Origin: RZZS01 sp964498755 | GTDB lineage: Bacteria > Pseudomonadota > Alphaproteobacteria > Micavibrionales > Micavibrionaceae | Reading direction: 5' to 3' | DNA: 11,415 nt | NCBI GenBank assembly: GCA_964498755.1 | Contig: CAZCIB010000059.1 | Span: 1-11,415 of the forward strand | Part shown: positions 1-6,513 of the stretch, one piece after another | How the letters are laid out: every line of letters begins with the position of its first letter | Numbering within the stretch: position 1 is the first letter of the stretch | Translations under genes and position numbers: made by a program | The notes under the pieces: generated by a model | The model's input: only the letters and a program-made list of their open reading frames with translations | The model's database searches: none | Told to the model about the DNA's origin: nothing

Positions 1-147
1 TTCCGGCCATGTCGTCTTTTTCTACTGGATACCACTGCATCTTGTTCTCATTGAATAAACATTTTACCAAATTTCCCGCATGTCTGGCAAATTCCCATTT
101 GCAAACATGATGAATCACGTTAACGCAGATCGGTTTTCGTGAACAGA

Positions 148-1122
148 TCAAGATCGCGTCTTTTGCAGGGCTTTTTCAATGACGCACGCGTCCGCGTCCG
201 GCAAATGCGCTTCTTCGGATAGAGCCCGCCGCCAGGCGCGCGCTCCTTTTTGTCCCTGGAACAGGCCTGTCATATGGCGCGTGACTGATTTAACGGGCGT
301 GTCTCTTGCGGCTTTCATATCCCGCGCATAGCGCATCATCTTCAAAGCAATTTCTTCACGGTCCGGGGTATGCGCGGAATCGTAAAACATGCGTTCGATT
401 TCCGTTACAAACCATGGGTTCTGATAGGCTTCGCGACCGATCATCAGGCCGTCAAAAATGACCGCATTTTCCTGTAGCTGTTCCATTGTCCGCAGCCCTC
501 CATTGAGATGAATTTCAAGCAGCGGGAATTCTTTTTTGATTCTTGCGGGCTTGTTATAGTCGAGCGGTGGAACGTCGCGGTTTTCTTTCGGGCTCAGCCC
601 TTGTAAAAAAGCCTTCCGCGCGTGGATGATAAACGTCCTGCAACCGGCCTCTGTGACTGTTCCCACAAACGCCGCCAGAAAATCATAGCTGTCCTGATCG
701 TCAATGCCGGTGCGGCATTTGATGGTGACGGGAACGTCTGACGCGTCGGCCATTGCGTCGTAACATTCCGCAACGCGCTCAGGATCCGCCATCAAACACG
801 CGCCGAACTGTCCGCTTTGCACCCGGTCGCTCGGACAACCGCAATTAAGATTAATTTCGTCATAGCCGTATTCTTTCGCCAGCGTAACGGCCTTGTACAG
901 CAAATCCGGGTCCGATCCGCCAAGCTGCAGCGCGAGCGGTTTCTCGCTCTCATGAAAGCCGAGCAGCCTGTCCCGGTCGCCGTGTATGATCGCTTGCGCC
1001 GTCACCATCTCCGTATAGAGCCGGACATGTGGCGCGAGCAGCCGGTGAAAATAGCGGCAATGCCGGTCCGTCCAGTCCATCATCGGCGCGACGGATATAA
1101 CAGGGGGCTTGAGCGTCGTCAT
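148..1122 (-). CDS. dusA: tRNA-dihydrouridine synthase A
   Basis: An FMN- and NADPH-dependent enzyme that reduces uridine to dihydrouridine in the D-loop of tRNA (U20/U20a in the E. coli enzyme); cytoplasmic. The 324-residue protein has the normal length. The N-terminal TIM barrel starts with SVAPMMDWTDRHCRYF (residues 10-25). The motif NLNCGCPSDRVQSG (91-104) contains the catalytic cysteine, Cys96 by family alignment. The FMN/substrate residues are in TIKCRTG and IIHARKAFLQGLSPKENR, with the phosphate-binding part in NGGL and GLMIGREAYQNPW. A C-terminal helical domain follows. The start fits family N-termini, which place the SVAPMMDWTD motif within about ten residues of the first Met. No Shine-Dalgarno is visible and the predicted transcript begins only a few bases before the ATG, so translation may be leaderless. 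The gene is divergent from the SH3-protein gene and probably monocistronic. The DusA subgroup, rather than DusB or DusC, is fairly sure from the motif set. Confidence 0.95.
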   Translation of the reverse strand: MTTLKPPVISVAPMMDWTDRHCRYFHRLLAPHVRLYTEMVTAQAIIHGDRDRLLGFHESEKPLALQLGGSDPDLLYKAVTLAKEYGYDEINLNCGCPSDRVQSGQFGACLMADPERVAECYDAMADASDVPVTIKCRTGIDDQDSYDFLAAFVGTVTEAGCRTFIIHARKAFLQGLSPKENRDVPPLDYNKPARIKKEFPLLEIHLNGGLRTMEQLQENAVIFDGLMIGREAYQNPWFVTEIERMFYDSAHTPDREEIALKMMRYARDMKAARDTPVKSVTRHMTGLFQGQKGARAWRRALSEEAHLPDADACVIEKALQKTRS

Positions 1123-1137
1123 GCGCGATTGTATAAC
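1109..1137 (+). promoter_or_regulatory. Predicted sigma-70-type promoter of the SH3-domain protein gene
   Basis: TTGAGC (1109-1114) and TATAAC (1132-1137) are separated by 17 bases. The -35 box lies inside the first codons of the divergent dusA. The predicted start near 1144 gives a leader of about 30 bases before the ATG at 1174. Because both -10 boxes share 1132-1136, the two polymerases should exclude each other. Confidence 0.5.
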
Positions 1138-1159
1138 GTGATTTCGAATATCCGCGCAA
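1131..1159 (-). promoter_or_regulatory. Predicted sigma-70-type promoter of dusA
   Basis: On the minus strand, TTGCGC (1159-1154) is followed after exactly 17 bases by TTATAC (1136-1131). Transcription would begin near 1124, two or so bases before the dusA ATG at 1122, so the mRNA would be nearly leaderless. The -10 box overlaps the -10 box of the opposing promoter on the same GTATAAC heptamer. Confidence 0.55.
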
Positions 1160-1173
1160 CATTCAGGCCCGTC

Positions 1174-1662
1174 ATGATCAAGCCTTCGTTTTTAACTTTA
1201 TTTTTGTTTCTGTTCTTTTTTTTAACCACGTCCACGCTGGCGCAGGAAGAGGAAAACCTGCCGCGCTTTGAATCCCTCAAAGCCGACAAGGTCTACGCGC
1301 GCACAGGCCCGGGATTGCGTTATCCGATCAAATGGGTGTACGAACGCCGTGGACTGCCTGTCGAAATTACGCGGACTTACGATCAATGGCGGCAAATCCG
1401 CGACCCGGACGGGGAGGAAGGATGGGTTCACCGTACTTTGCTGACCGGTCGCCGGGGCGGAGTAATCCTCGCGGATCAGCCTGTGGAACTTCGCCGGAAG
1501 CCGGAGGTCGCCGCGCGCATGACCGCGCGTTTTGAGCCGGGCGTCGTGGTCAGAATAGAAGAATGCGCGGCCAGTTGGTGTCATGCGGCGGCCGGCGGTT
1601 TTAAAGGCTGGATTGAAAGAAAATACATTTGGGGCATTTACGAGGGTGAGATTTTTAATTAA
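1174..1662 (+). CDS. Secreted protein with two bacterial SH3-like domains
   Basis: A 162-residue exported protein. Residues 1-23 form a signal peptide: a Lys near the start, a very hydrophobic Leu/Phe core, and a TLA-Q cleavage site at 23/24. Two SH3-like repeats follow. The first (about 36-92) has the classic VYARTGPGLRYPIKWVYERRGLPVEI pattern and ends in EEGWVHRTLL. The second (about 97-152) ends in FKGWIERKYIWGIY. It matches the SH3-like family common in alphaproteobacteria (COG3807 type), often thought to bind cell wall or membrane components, though its ligand is unknown. Cys131 and Cys136 in the second domain could form a periplasmic disulfide. The frame stays open upstream to 817, but that extension is antisense to dusA. 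The ATG at 1174 is chosen because it begins a proper signal peptide and lies just downstream of a good promoter. The Shine-Dalgarno is weak (AGG at 1165-1167). Confidence 0.88.
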   Translation: MIKPSFLTLFLFLFFFLTTSTLAQEEENLPRFESLKADKVYARTGPGLRYPIKWVYERRGLPVEITRTYDQWRQIRDPDGEEGWVHRTLLTGRRGGVILADQPVELRRKPEVAARMTARFEPGVVVRIEECAASWCHAAAGGFKGWIERKYIWGIYEGEIFN

Positions 1663-1679
1663 TCTAGTATTTATAGGGT

Positions 1680-1768
1680 GATTCACGCCTTATCCACAAC
1701 TTTCTTTACGGGGTTTCCCCGACTTATCCACAAAACCGCAAAACTCTTCCAAGGCAAGAGAACGAGTC
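1680..1768. promoter_or_regulatory. Pair of perfect DnaA boxes flanked by GANTC sites
   Basis: The perfect DnaA-box sequence TTATCCACA occurs at 1690-1698 and again, in the same orientation, at 1724-1732 (34 bases start to start). Between them lies the palindrome CGGGG-TTT-CCCCG (1709-1721). GATTC (1680-1684) and GAGTC (1764-1768) bracket the cluster; both are GANTC, the CcrM methylation site of alphaproteobacteria. An AT-rich stretch (about 1650-1675) lies directly to the left. No other perfect box was noticed in the window. The cluster sits just upstream of the 1772 gene, so a DnaA-controlled promoter is the simplest reading; a part of a replication origin or a DnaA-titrating site is also possible. 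Confidence 0.6.
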
Positions 1769-1771
1769 GCT

Positions 1772-2761
1772 ATGTCTTTTTTTGAAAACAAATCTGAAAT
1801 CGCGCGTCAACTGCAGGTCAATCTACTGACAATGACGGCAAAAGATGAATCAGAAGCGCCGCAGGATTACGACGTCATGCGCATGACGCATATGCTTTCC
1901 GGCGTACTGGTTGAGACCTGCCTGTTGTTCGACGAGCCGGATAACGGCCTTGAGTGCAGTTTTGATCGTCTCGCGCGCATGCTGGGCAAGGACCCGCTTG
2001 AAGGCCCCGTCGCGGAAGGCGGCATGACCCCGGCCTACATGATCGATTTCGAAAGCGAATGCGGGCGCGCGCTGGCGCGGACAATGTTCGAGGACTGGCT
2101 CGAATGCGTTTACGAATTCCATGATCTGATCCTCTACGTCATTCATTACAACATAACGATGTGGGAACAGGCCGGACATGAACGAAGCGAAATGTTCCGA
2201 CTGTTCATTGAGTCGGCGCATCGCTGCCTGGCCTACGAGATTGCGGCGCAGGAATTATGCGATTTCGTTATCGACAGGAAGATCGGCTGCGACGGCTGGA
2301 CTTTAAGCGACAGCCTTGCCGGTCTCAGCGCCGTGGCGGGCCGAAGGCTGGCTCTGTCATTAAGTACAGGGCAGGGAGGATTGTTCAGCGATGCGCGCCA
2401 TGCGCTCGACGACCTTGATCACATTGCTTATGTCATGACGCAGGAAGCGATTCGCCTTGGAGTGCCTGCGGGCAGCGACTGGCGTTTTGGACTGGCGGCC
2501 AATGACGTGCCCGTGAATCCGCCTGTCGAGTTGATTTACAGTCTCGATCCGTACTGCCGGACATTCTTTCTGGCTTTGGGCCTGAGCGCACTCGAGGATC
2601 AGGCCGTTTGCTGCGCCAAAGCCGCAGGCCGCATGATCGCCGTCGCGGCGGGCGGCGAGATACCGGAAATCGAGCCCGTGATCGCCAAGCCGCTCGCCAT
2701 GGCCGCCATGACTGAAACGTATAAAAGCGTTTGCATGGATCGGGCAATCATCTCTTGCTAA
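1772..2761 (+). CDS. Conserved-looking hypothetical protein, 329 aa
   Basis: I do not recognise this protein. It is a soluble, mostly helical, moderately acidic sequence with no signal peptide and no clear membrane segment. The middle part (about residues 105-170) is rich in aromatic residues, Cys and His (WLECVYEFHDLILYVIHYN, then SAHRCLAYEIAAQELC). The C-terminal part contains YSLDPYCRTFFLALGLSALEDQAVCCAKAAGR and ends in Cys. It has about ten cysteines but no regular zinc-finger or iron-sulfur spacing that I can name. Base composition and codon use look like those of the neighbouring genes, which argues for a real gene. The start at 1772 follows a weak ribosome site (GAG at 1764-1766). The upstream gap carries two DnaA boxes. 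The fabA promoter overlaps the end of this gene, so it may be transcribed with, or independently of, the fab operon. In rhizobia I recall the iron regulator irr in this position; this protein is not Irr. Confidence 0.75.
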   Translation: MSFFENKSEIARQLQVNLLTMTAKDESEAPQDYDVMRMTHMLSGVLVETCLLFDEPDNGLECSFDRLARMLGKDPLEGPVAEGGMTPAYMIDFESECGRALARTMFEDWLECVYEFHDLILYVIHYNITMWEQAGHERSEMFRLFIESAHRCLAYEIAAQELCDFVIDRKIGCDGWTLSDSLAGLSAVAGRRLALSLSTGQGGLFSDARHALDDLDHIAYVMTQEAIRLGVPAGSDWRFGLAANDVPVNPPVELIYSLDPYCRTFFLALGLSALEDQAVCCAKAAGRMIAVAAGGEIPEIEPVIAKPLAMAAMTETYKSVCMDRAIISC

Positions 2762-2784
2762 GACTGTGATTTTCCCTTTATAAC
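2755..2784 (+). promoter_or_regulatory. Predicted promoter of the fabA-fabB-fabI operon
   Basis: TTGCTA (2755-2760) overlaps the stop codon region of the upstream gene, and TATAAC (2779-2784) follows after 18 bases. The predicted transcript start, near 2791, lies at the upstream in-frame ATG (2792) and ahead of the ribosome site at 2809-2813, which supports the downstream fabA start at 2819. Confidence 0.45.
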
Positions 2785-2818
2785 GATTTCCATGACGCAA
2801 GCATTGGCGAGGGAAAAC

Positions 2819-3340
2819 ATGACATTCGTTCCGCAATCGAGCTATGGCTACGATGAACTGATTGCCTGTGGAAAGGGACAGCTTTTCGGACCCGGCAATG
2901 CCCGCCTTCCTCTGCCACCAATGCTTATGTTTGACAGAATTCCGAACGTCTCGGATCAGGGCGGCGCCCATGATAAGGGAATCATCGAGGCCGAGCTTGA
3001 CGTTAAACCGGACCTCTGGTTCTTCGAGTGTCACTTTGAATCGGACCCGGTCATGCCGGGATGTCTGGGACTGGATGCGCTCTGGCAGCTTTTGGGATTT
3101 TATCTCGGTTGGACGGGCGCGAAGGGCTCGGGCCGGGCCCTCGGGCTTGGGGAGCTTAAATTCACCGGGCAGGTTCTGCCCGAAACAAAGCTGGTCAGAT
3201 ACGCCGTTCACCTGAAGCGCGTTATTAACCGCAAGCTTGTTCTCGGTATCGGGGATGGTGAAGTATTCGCGGACGGCAAGCTGATTTACGAGGCCAAGGA
3301 CCTGAAAGTCGGCCTGTTCGACAATCCCCGCGCGATGTAA
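2819..3340 (+). CDS. fabA: 3-hydroxydecanoyl-ACP dehydratase / trans-2-decenoyl-ACP isomerase
   Basis: Dehydrates 3-hydroxydecanoyl-ACP and isomerises the trans-2 product to cis-3-decenoyl-ACP, the branch point of unsaturated fatty acid synthesis; a cytoplasmic hot-dog-fold dimer. The family motifs are complete: LPLPPMLMFDRI, then DLWFFECHFESDPVMPGCLGLDALWQLLGFYLGW, with the catalytic His (CHF) and Asp (LGLDALWQ), then GLGELKFTGQVLP and KDLKVGLFDN at the C-terminus. An in-frame ATG exists at 2792, giving 182 residues, but it has no ribosome site and lies at the predicted transcript start. The ATG at 2819 has GAGGG (2809-2813) five bases upstream, gives 173 residues (E. coli FabA has 172), and its N-terminus (MTFVPQSSYGYDEL) lines up with known alphaproteobacterial FabA. 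It is the first gene of the fab operon, 22 bases before fabB. This is FabA and not FabZ, judged by length and motifs. Confidence 0.96.
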   Translation: MTFVPQSSYGYDELIACGKGQLFGPGNARLPLPPMLMFDRIPNVSDQGGAHDKGIIEAELDVKPDLWFFECHFESDPVMPGCLGLDALWQLLGFYLGWTGAKGSGRALGLGELKFTGQVLPETKLVRYAVHLKRVINRKLVLGIGDGEVFADGKLIYEAKDLKVGLFDNPRAM

Positions 3341-3362
3341 CCATTAACGACGGACAAGGGAT

Positions 3363-4601
3363 ATGACACACCATACAAGACGCGTCGTCGTGACCGGTAT
3401 CGGTATTGTCTCCTGCATTGGCAGAACGCAGGAGGAAGTCGTCTCATCCCTGAAGAAGGGGCGATCCGGCATTGTCTTTGCGCCTGAATACGCCGAAATG
3501 GGCTTCCGCAGCCAGATCCACGGCGCGCCGAAGATCGATCTTGATGAGTGTCTCGACCGCAAGCAACTCCGCTTTATGGGCGACGGCGCGGCGTATAACT
3601 TTGTGGCCATGCAGGACGCGCTTGCGGACTCGGGCCTTGAGGAGAAAGATATCGTCAACGAGCGTTCCGGCCTGATTATGGGCTCGGGCGGGCCGTCGAC
3701 AAGCAACCAGGTTGACGCCGCGGACATCGCCCGTGAAAAAGGCCCCAAACGCATCGGCCCATATATGGTGCCGCGTTGCATGTCTTCGACGAATTCCGCC
3801 GTTCTTGCAACAATGTTTCAGATCAAGGGCGTGAACTACTCTATTTCATCGGCCTGCTCGACGTCCGCGCATTGCATTGGAAACGGCGCGGAGCTGATCC
3901 AGTGGGGCAAGCAGGACATTGTTTTTGCGGGCGGCGGCGAGGAGCTGCACTGGACGCTCTCCGTCTTGTTTGACGGCATGGGCGCGCTCTCCTCGAAATA
4001 CAACGATACGCCGGAACGCGCGTCACGCGCATACGATAAAGACCGCGACGGTTTTGTCATCGCGGGCGGCGGCGGCGTTGTTGTGCTTGAGGAACTGGAA
4101 CACGCAAAAGCGCGCGGCGCGAAAATCTACGCGGAAGTCACCGGATACGGCGCGACGTCGGATGGCCACGACATGGTTGCGCCAAGCGGCGAAGGCGCCG
4201 TACGCTGCATGAACATGGCGCTCAAGGATATAGCCGGGCCAGTGACGTATATCAATACGCACGGCACAAGCACGCCTGTAGGAGACATCACTGAAATCAA
4301 CGCGATAAAGGACGTCTTTAAAGCCAGAAACGAAGATATCCCGGCCTTCGCCTCAACGAAATCCCTGACCGGGCATTCCCTTGGCGCGACAGGCGTTCAG
4401 GAAGCGATTTATTCAATGCTGATGATGAAAGAGAATTTCATCGCACCGAGCATCAACGTGGACAATCTCGACGAAGGCGCCGAAGGCGCCGCGCCTGTGA
4501 CAGAGCTGAAAGAGGGCGTTGAGCACCAAACGGTTATTTCAAACTCTTTCGGCTTCGGCGGGACGAACTGCACGCTGGCGCTGAGCCGGTTGAGGGAATA
4601 A
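3363..4601 (+). CDS. fabB: 3-oxoacyl-ACP synthase I (beta-ketoacyl-ACP synthase I)
   Basis: Condenses acyl-ACP with malonyl-ACP and is the enzyme that elongates the cis-3-decenoyl-ACP made by FabA; a cytoplasmic thiolase-fold homodimer. The protein has 412 residues. The Cys-His-His triad is present: Cys165 in SSACSTSAHCIG, His300 in INTHGTSTPVGD and His338 in STKSLTGHSLGATG, where Lys333 is the conserved lysine. The C-terminal glycine-rich loop is SNSFGFGGTN (393-402). It follows fabA by 22 bases, with AAGG at 3356-3359 as a close ribosome site. Pairing with fabA identifies it as FabB rather than FabF. A palindromic repeat begins three bases after its stop codon, between fabB and fabI. Confidence 0.95.
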   Translation: MTHHTRRVVVTGIGIVSCIGRTQEEVVSSLKKGRSGIVFAPEYAEMGFRSQIHGAPKIDLDECLDRKQLRFMGDGAAYNFVAMQDALADSGLEEKDIVNERSGLIMGSGGPSTSNQVDAADIAREKGPKRIGPYMVPRCMSSTNSAVLATMFQIKGVNYSISSACSTSAHCIGNGAELIQWGKQDIVFAGGGEELHWTLSVLFDGMGALSSKYNDTPERASRAYDKDRDGFVIAGGGGVVVLEELEHAKARGAKIYAEVTGYGATSDGHDMVAPSGEGAVRCMNMALKDIAGPVTYINTHGTSTPVGDITEINAIKDVFKARNEDIPAFASTKSLTGHSLGATGVQEAIYSMLMMKENFIAPSINVDNLDEGAEGAAPVTELKEGVEHQTVISNSFGFGGTNCTLALSRLRE

Positions 4602-4604
4602 AAC

Positions 4605-4626
4605 CCCTCTCCCTGAAGGGAGAAGG
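4605..4626. repeat. Palindromic repeat core, single copy between fabB and fabI
   Basis: The arms CCCTCTCCCT and AGGGAGAAGG around a GA loop pair with one mismatch (4607 with 4624). The sequence is the same core palindrome found five more times near 6.6-7.25 kb. It begins three bases after the fabB stop, so it forms a hairpin in the fab operon mRNA. It lacks the second hairpin of the full units. There is no T-run, so it is not a terminator; slowing of 3' exonuclease decay of the fabAB part of the transcript is a plausible effect. Confidence 0.75.
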
Positions 4627-4664
4627 AGCTGCCTACGAAACAATAAGGACAGATAAAATCGACT

Positions 4665-5495
4665 ATGAACGATCTTCTTAAAAACAAAAAAGGCCTCATC
4701 ATGGGCGTGGCGAATGATCATTCGATCGCCTGGGGCATTGCGGACGCCTGCCACAAGGCCGGTGCGGAGCTTGCCTTTACCTATCAGGGCGAGGGATTCC
4801 TCAAGCGCGTTGAGCCGCTCGCGAATTCCGTCGGCTCGGATTTTCTGATTCCCTGCGACGTACAGCAGGAAGAAGATCTCGACAAGGTTTTCGCCGCGCT
4901 GAAAGAGCGCTGGGGGACGTTTGATTTTCTTGTTCATGCGATTGCGTTTTCCCGGAAAGAGGAACTCAAAGGGCGCTACGTCGATACGACGCTGGATAAT
5001 TTCCTGATGACCATGCATATCTCCTGCTACTCCTTTACCTCGATCATGCGGCGCGCGCGGGAGATTATGAATCCTGGCGGTTCCGCCCTGACGCTAACCT
5101 ATTACGGCGCCGAAAAAGTCATGCCGAATTACAACGTCATGGGCGTGGCCAAGGCCGCGCTGGAGAGCTCCGTGCGTTATCTCGCCGCCGATCTTGGCCC
5201 GGAAGACCAGATCCGCGTGAACGCCATCTCCGCCGGGCCGATGAAAACGCTTGCGGGCTCGGCGATCGGCAGCGCGCGTCAGACTTTCCGCTATAATGTC
5301 AGCGCCGCGCCGCTGCGCCGCAACGTTGAGCTTGACGAGCTGGGGCAAACTGGAGTATACATATTGTCCGACATGTCATCGGCGGTGACGGGAGAAGTCC
5401 ATTACGTGGATTGCGGTTTCAATACGGTCGGCATGCCGCCCCACGAAAACCTCTCCAGCATTGCGGTGAAGGATAACGAGAAGAACGGGAGTTAG
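4665..5495 (+). CDS. fabI: NADH-dependent enoyl-ACP reductase
   Basis: Reduces trans-2-enoyl-ACP in the last step of each fatty acid elongation round; a cytoplasmic short-chain-dehydrogenase-fold tetramer. The protein has 276 residues. The N-terminal cofactor loop is GLIMGVANDHSIAWGIA (10-26). The active site Tyr146, Tyr156 and Lys163 (YNVMGVAK) fall at the same numbers as in E. coli FabI. Further family motifs are RVNAISAGPMKTLAG (184-198) and GEVHYVDCGFN near the end. The residue at the E. coli Gly93 position is Ala94; alanine is natural in other FabI proteins and does not by itself suggest triclosan resistance. The start gives the usual family N-terminus, but the only ribosome-site candidate (AAGGA, 4645-4649) is 15 bases away, so initiation may be weak. 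It is the third gene of the fab operon, after a 63-base gap holding a palindromic repeat. Confidence 0.95.
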   Translation: MNDLLKNKKGLIMGVANDHSIAWGIADACHKAGAELAFTYQGEGFLKRVEPLANSVGSDFLIPCDVQQEEDLDKVFAALKERWGTFDFLVHAIAFSRKEELKGRYVDTTLDNFLMTMHISCYSFTSIMRRAREIMNPGGSALTLTYYGAEKVMPNYNVMGVAKAALESSVRYLAADLGPEDQIRVNAISAGPMKTLAGSAIGSARQTFRYNVSAAPLRRNVELDELGQTGVYILSDMSSAVTGEVHYVDCGFNTVGMPPHENLSSIAVKDNEKNGS

Positions 5496-5498
5496 GGA

Positions 5499-5795
5499 AT
5501 GGCTGTTGTTTCGCCTGTATTGAAAGACAAGTTTATGCAGGAGGTTCGCGTTATAATTGCCGACGCATGGGACTCTGCGGGTAGAGCGGAGTTGATAAGA
5601 TCGACTGCGGAGACAATGGCCTCTCAGGCTCTTCATCTGCCCGCAGATGAAGTAGAAAGACGCGTCAGAGCGCATTTAAAGCAAACAGCTGGTGAGGTTA
5701 ATCCTTCCGATCGTTCGGCTGTTGAAGACACGATAGTTCTCGCCGCCCAAAGAGCAAATGCGTCTAATGCACCGTCAGTAAATTCTCCGCAATAA
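5499..5795 (+). CDS. Small hypothetical protein coupled to fabI, 98 aa
   Basis: I do not recognise this protein. It begins three bases after the fabI stop codon and has a good ribosome site (GGGAG, 5487-5491) inside the end of fabI, so it is probably translated from the fab operon mRNA. The first 70 or so residues look helical and charged (FMQEVRVIIADAWDSAGRAELI, then PADEVERRVRAHLKQTAGEV). The last 25 are rich in Ala, Asn and Ser and likely disordered. There is no signal peptide, membrane segment or cysteine. The last 32 bases (5764-5795) overlap the end of the convergent phosphodiesterase gene. Codon use is somewhat less biased than in the fab genes. A real gene is likely from the spacing and ribosome site, but no function can be given. 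Confidence 0.6.
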   Translation: MAVVSPVLKDKFMQEVRVIIADAWDSAGRAELIRSTAETMASQALHLPADEVERRVRAHLKQTAGEVNPSDRSAVEDTIVLAAQRANASNAPSVNSPQ

Positions 5796-6513
5796 CGTCC
5801 GGAACGTCCGAGATTATGCAATCCGCGCCCCAGGCCTGCAGGTGCCTTGCGCGGTCGGGGTCGTTGATCGTATAGGCGCAGACGGCGTAGCCCGCGTCGA
5901 TAATCTCCTCGATCTGCTCGCGCGACGACGTATTTCCGTTGATATTTATGCTCACGGCCTCGAGATATTCGGCCAGCTCTTTCCAGTTCTCCGGCCATTC
6001 GCTGTCCAGCAGTAAAGCCCTGTGCCAGTCCTGCGCCATGTCTGCGGCCGTCTCCAGCGCGACATGCTGAAAACTTGAGATGAGGAGACGGTCATGCGCG
6101 TCCCAGTACTGTGATAAAACGTCCAGCGCGGCCTCCGCCGTTTCCTTTTCCCGGCCCGGGCAGGGCTTGAGTTCGAGATTGAGCCCCAGATCGCGGTTTA
6201 TAAGGACTTCAATCGCCTCTTCCAGCGTCGGGATTTTGATGCCGGTAAAGCTGTCGCCGTACCAGCTTCCGGCCTCAAGATCGCGGATGTCGGCGTAATC
6301 CGTATCGGCGACGTTGCCCACGCCGTTCGTCGTTCTGTCCAAAGTCTCGTCATGGAACAGGATCGGAACCCCGTCGCGCGTCAGCTTCACGTCAAGCTCG
6401 ACCCATTTGACATCCATATCGGCGGCCGTGTGGAGCCCCTCAAGCGTATTCTCCGGCGCGTATCCCGCCGCGCCGCGATGACCGATGATTTTGGGGAGGT
6501 TGAGTTTTGTCAT
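5764..6513 (-). CDS. ugpQ: Cytoplasmic glycerophosphodiester phosphodiesterase
   Basis: Hydrolyses glycerophosphodiesters, released from phospholipids, to glycerol-3-phosphate and an alcohol. The protein is 249 residues, about the length of E. coli UgpQ (247), and has no signal peptide, so it is the cytoplasmic type rather than periplasmic GlpQ. The family residues are all present: His12-Arg13 in GHRGAAGYAPENT, Glu39 and Asp41 in VELDVK (metal binding), His54-Asp55 in PILFHDETLDRTTNG, Glu114 and Lys116 in LNLELKP, and the closing GADCIISDVPD. No ugp or glp transport genes are nearby, so the specific symbol is by similarity only. The start codon overlaps the stop of the DUF559 gene by ATGA, and the sequence before it is a repeat with only a weak ribosome site. 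Translation may therefore depend partly on coupling from the DUF559 gene. The 3' end overlaps the convergent 98-residue gene by 32 bp. Confidence 0.9.
   Translation of the reverse strand: MTKLNLPKIIGHRGAAGYAPENTLEGLHTAADMDVKWVELDVKLTRDGVPILFHDETLDRTTNGVGNVADTDYADIRDLEAGSWYGDSFTGIKIPTLEEAIEVLINRDLGLNLELKPCPGREKETAEAALDVLSQYWDAHDRLLISSFQHVALETAADMAQDWHRALLLDSEWPENWKELAEYLEAVSININGNTSSREQIEEIIDAGYAVCAYTINDPDRARHLQAWGADCIISDVPDVIAENLLTVH

Noticed and set aside
87..102. Inverted repeat GCAAAT-TCCC-ATTTGC downstream of dusA
   Set aside because: A 6-bp AT-rich stem with no T-run on either strand; not convincing as a terminator, and no gene at the window edge to which an operator could be assigned.
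817..1173. N-terminal extension of the SH3-domain protein
   Set aside because: The extension is antisense to dusA and would bury the signal peptide; the promoter lies downstream of it.
1650..1771. Calling a complete chromosomal origin
   Set aside because: Only two DnaA boxes are seen and the neighbours are not typical oriC genes; kept as a finding without the origin label.
2360..3211. 283-codon open frame on the minus strand
   Set aside because: Antisense to the 1772 gene and fabA; no family features and no promoter or ribosome site.
4944..4949. Triclosan-resistance variant of FabI (Ala at the E. coli Gly93 position)
   Set aside because: Alanine is the natural residue here in other triclosan-sensitive FabI proteins such as that of Staphylococcus aureus, so it predicts nothing by itself.
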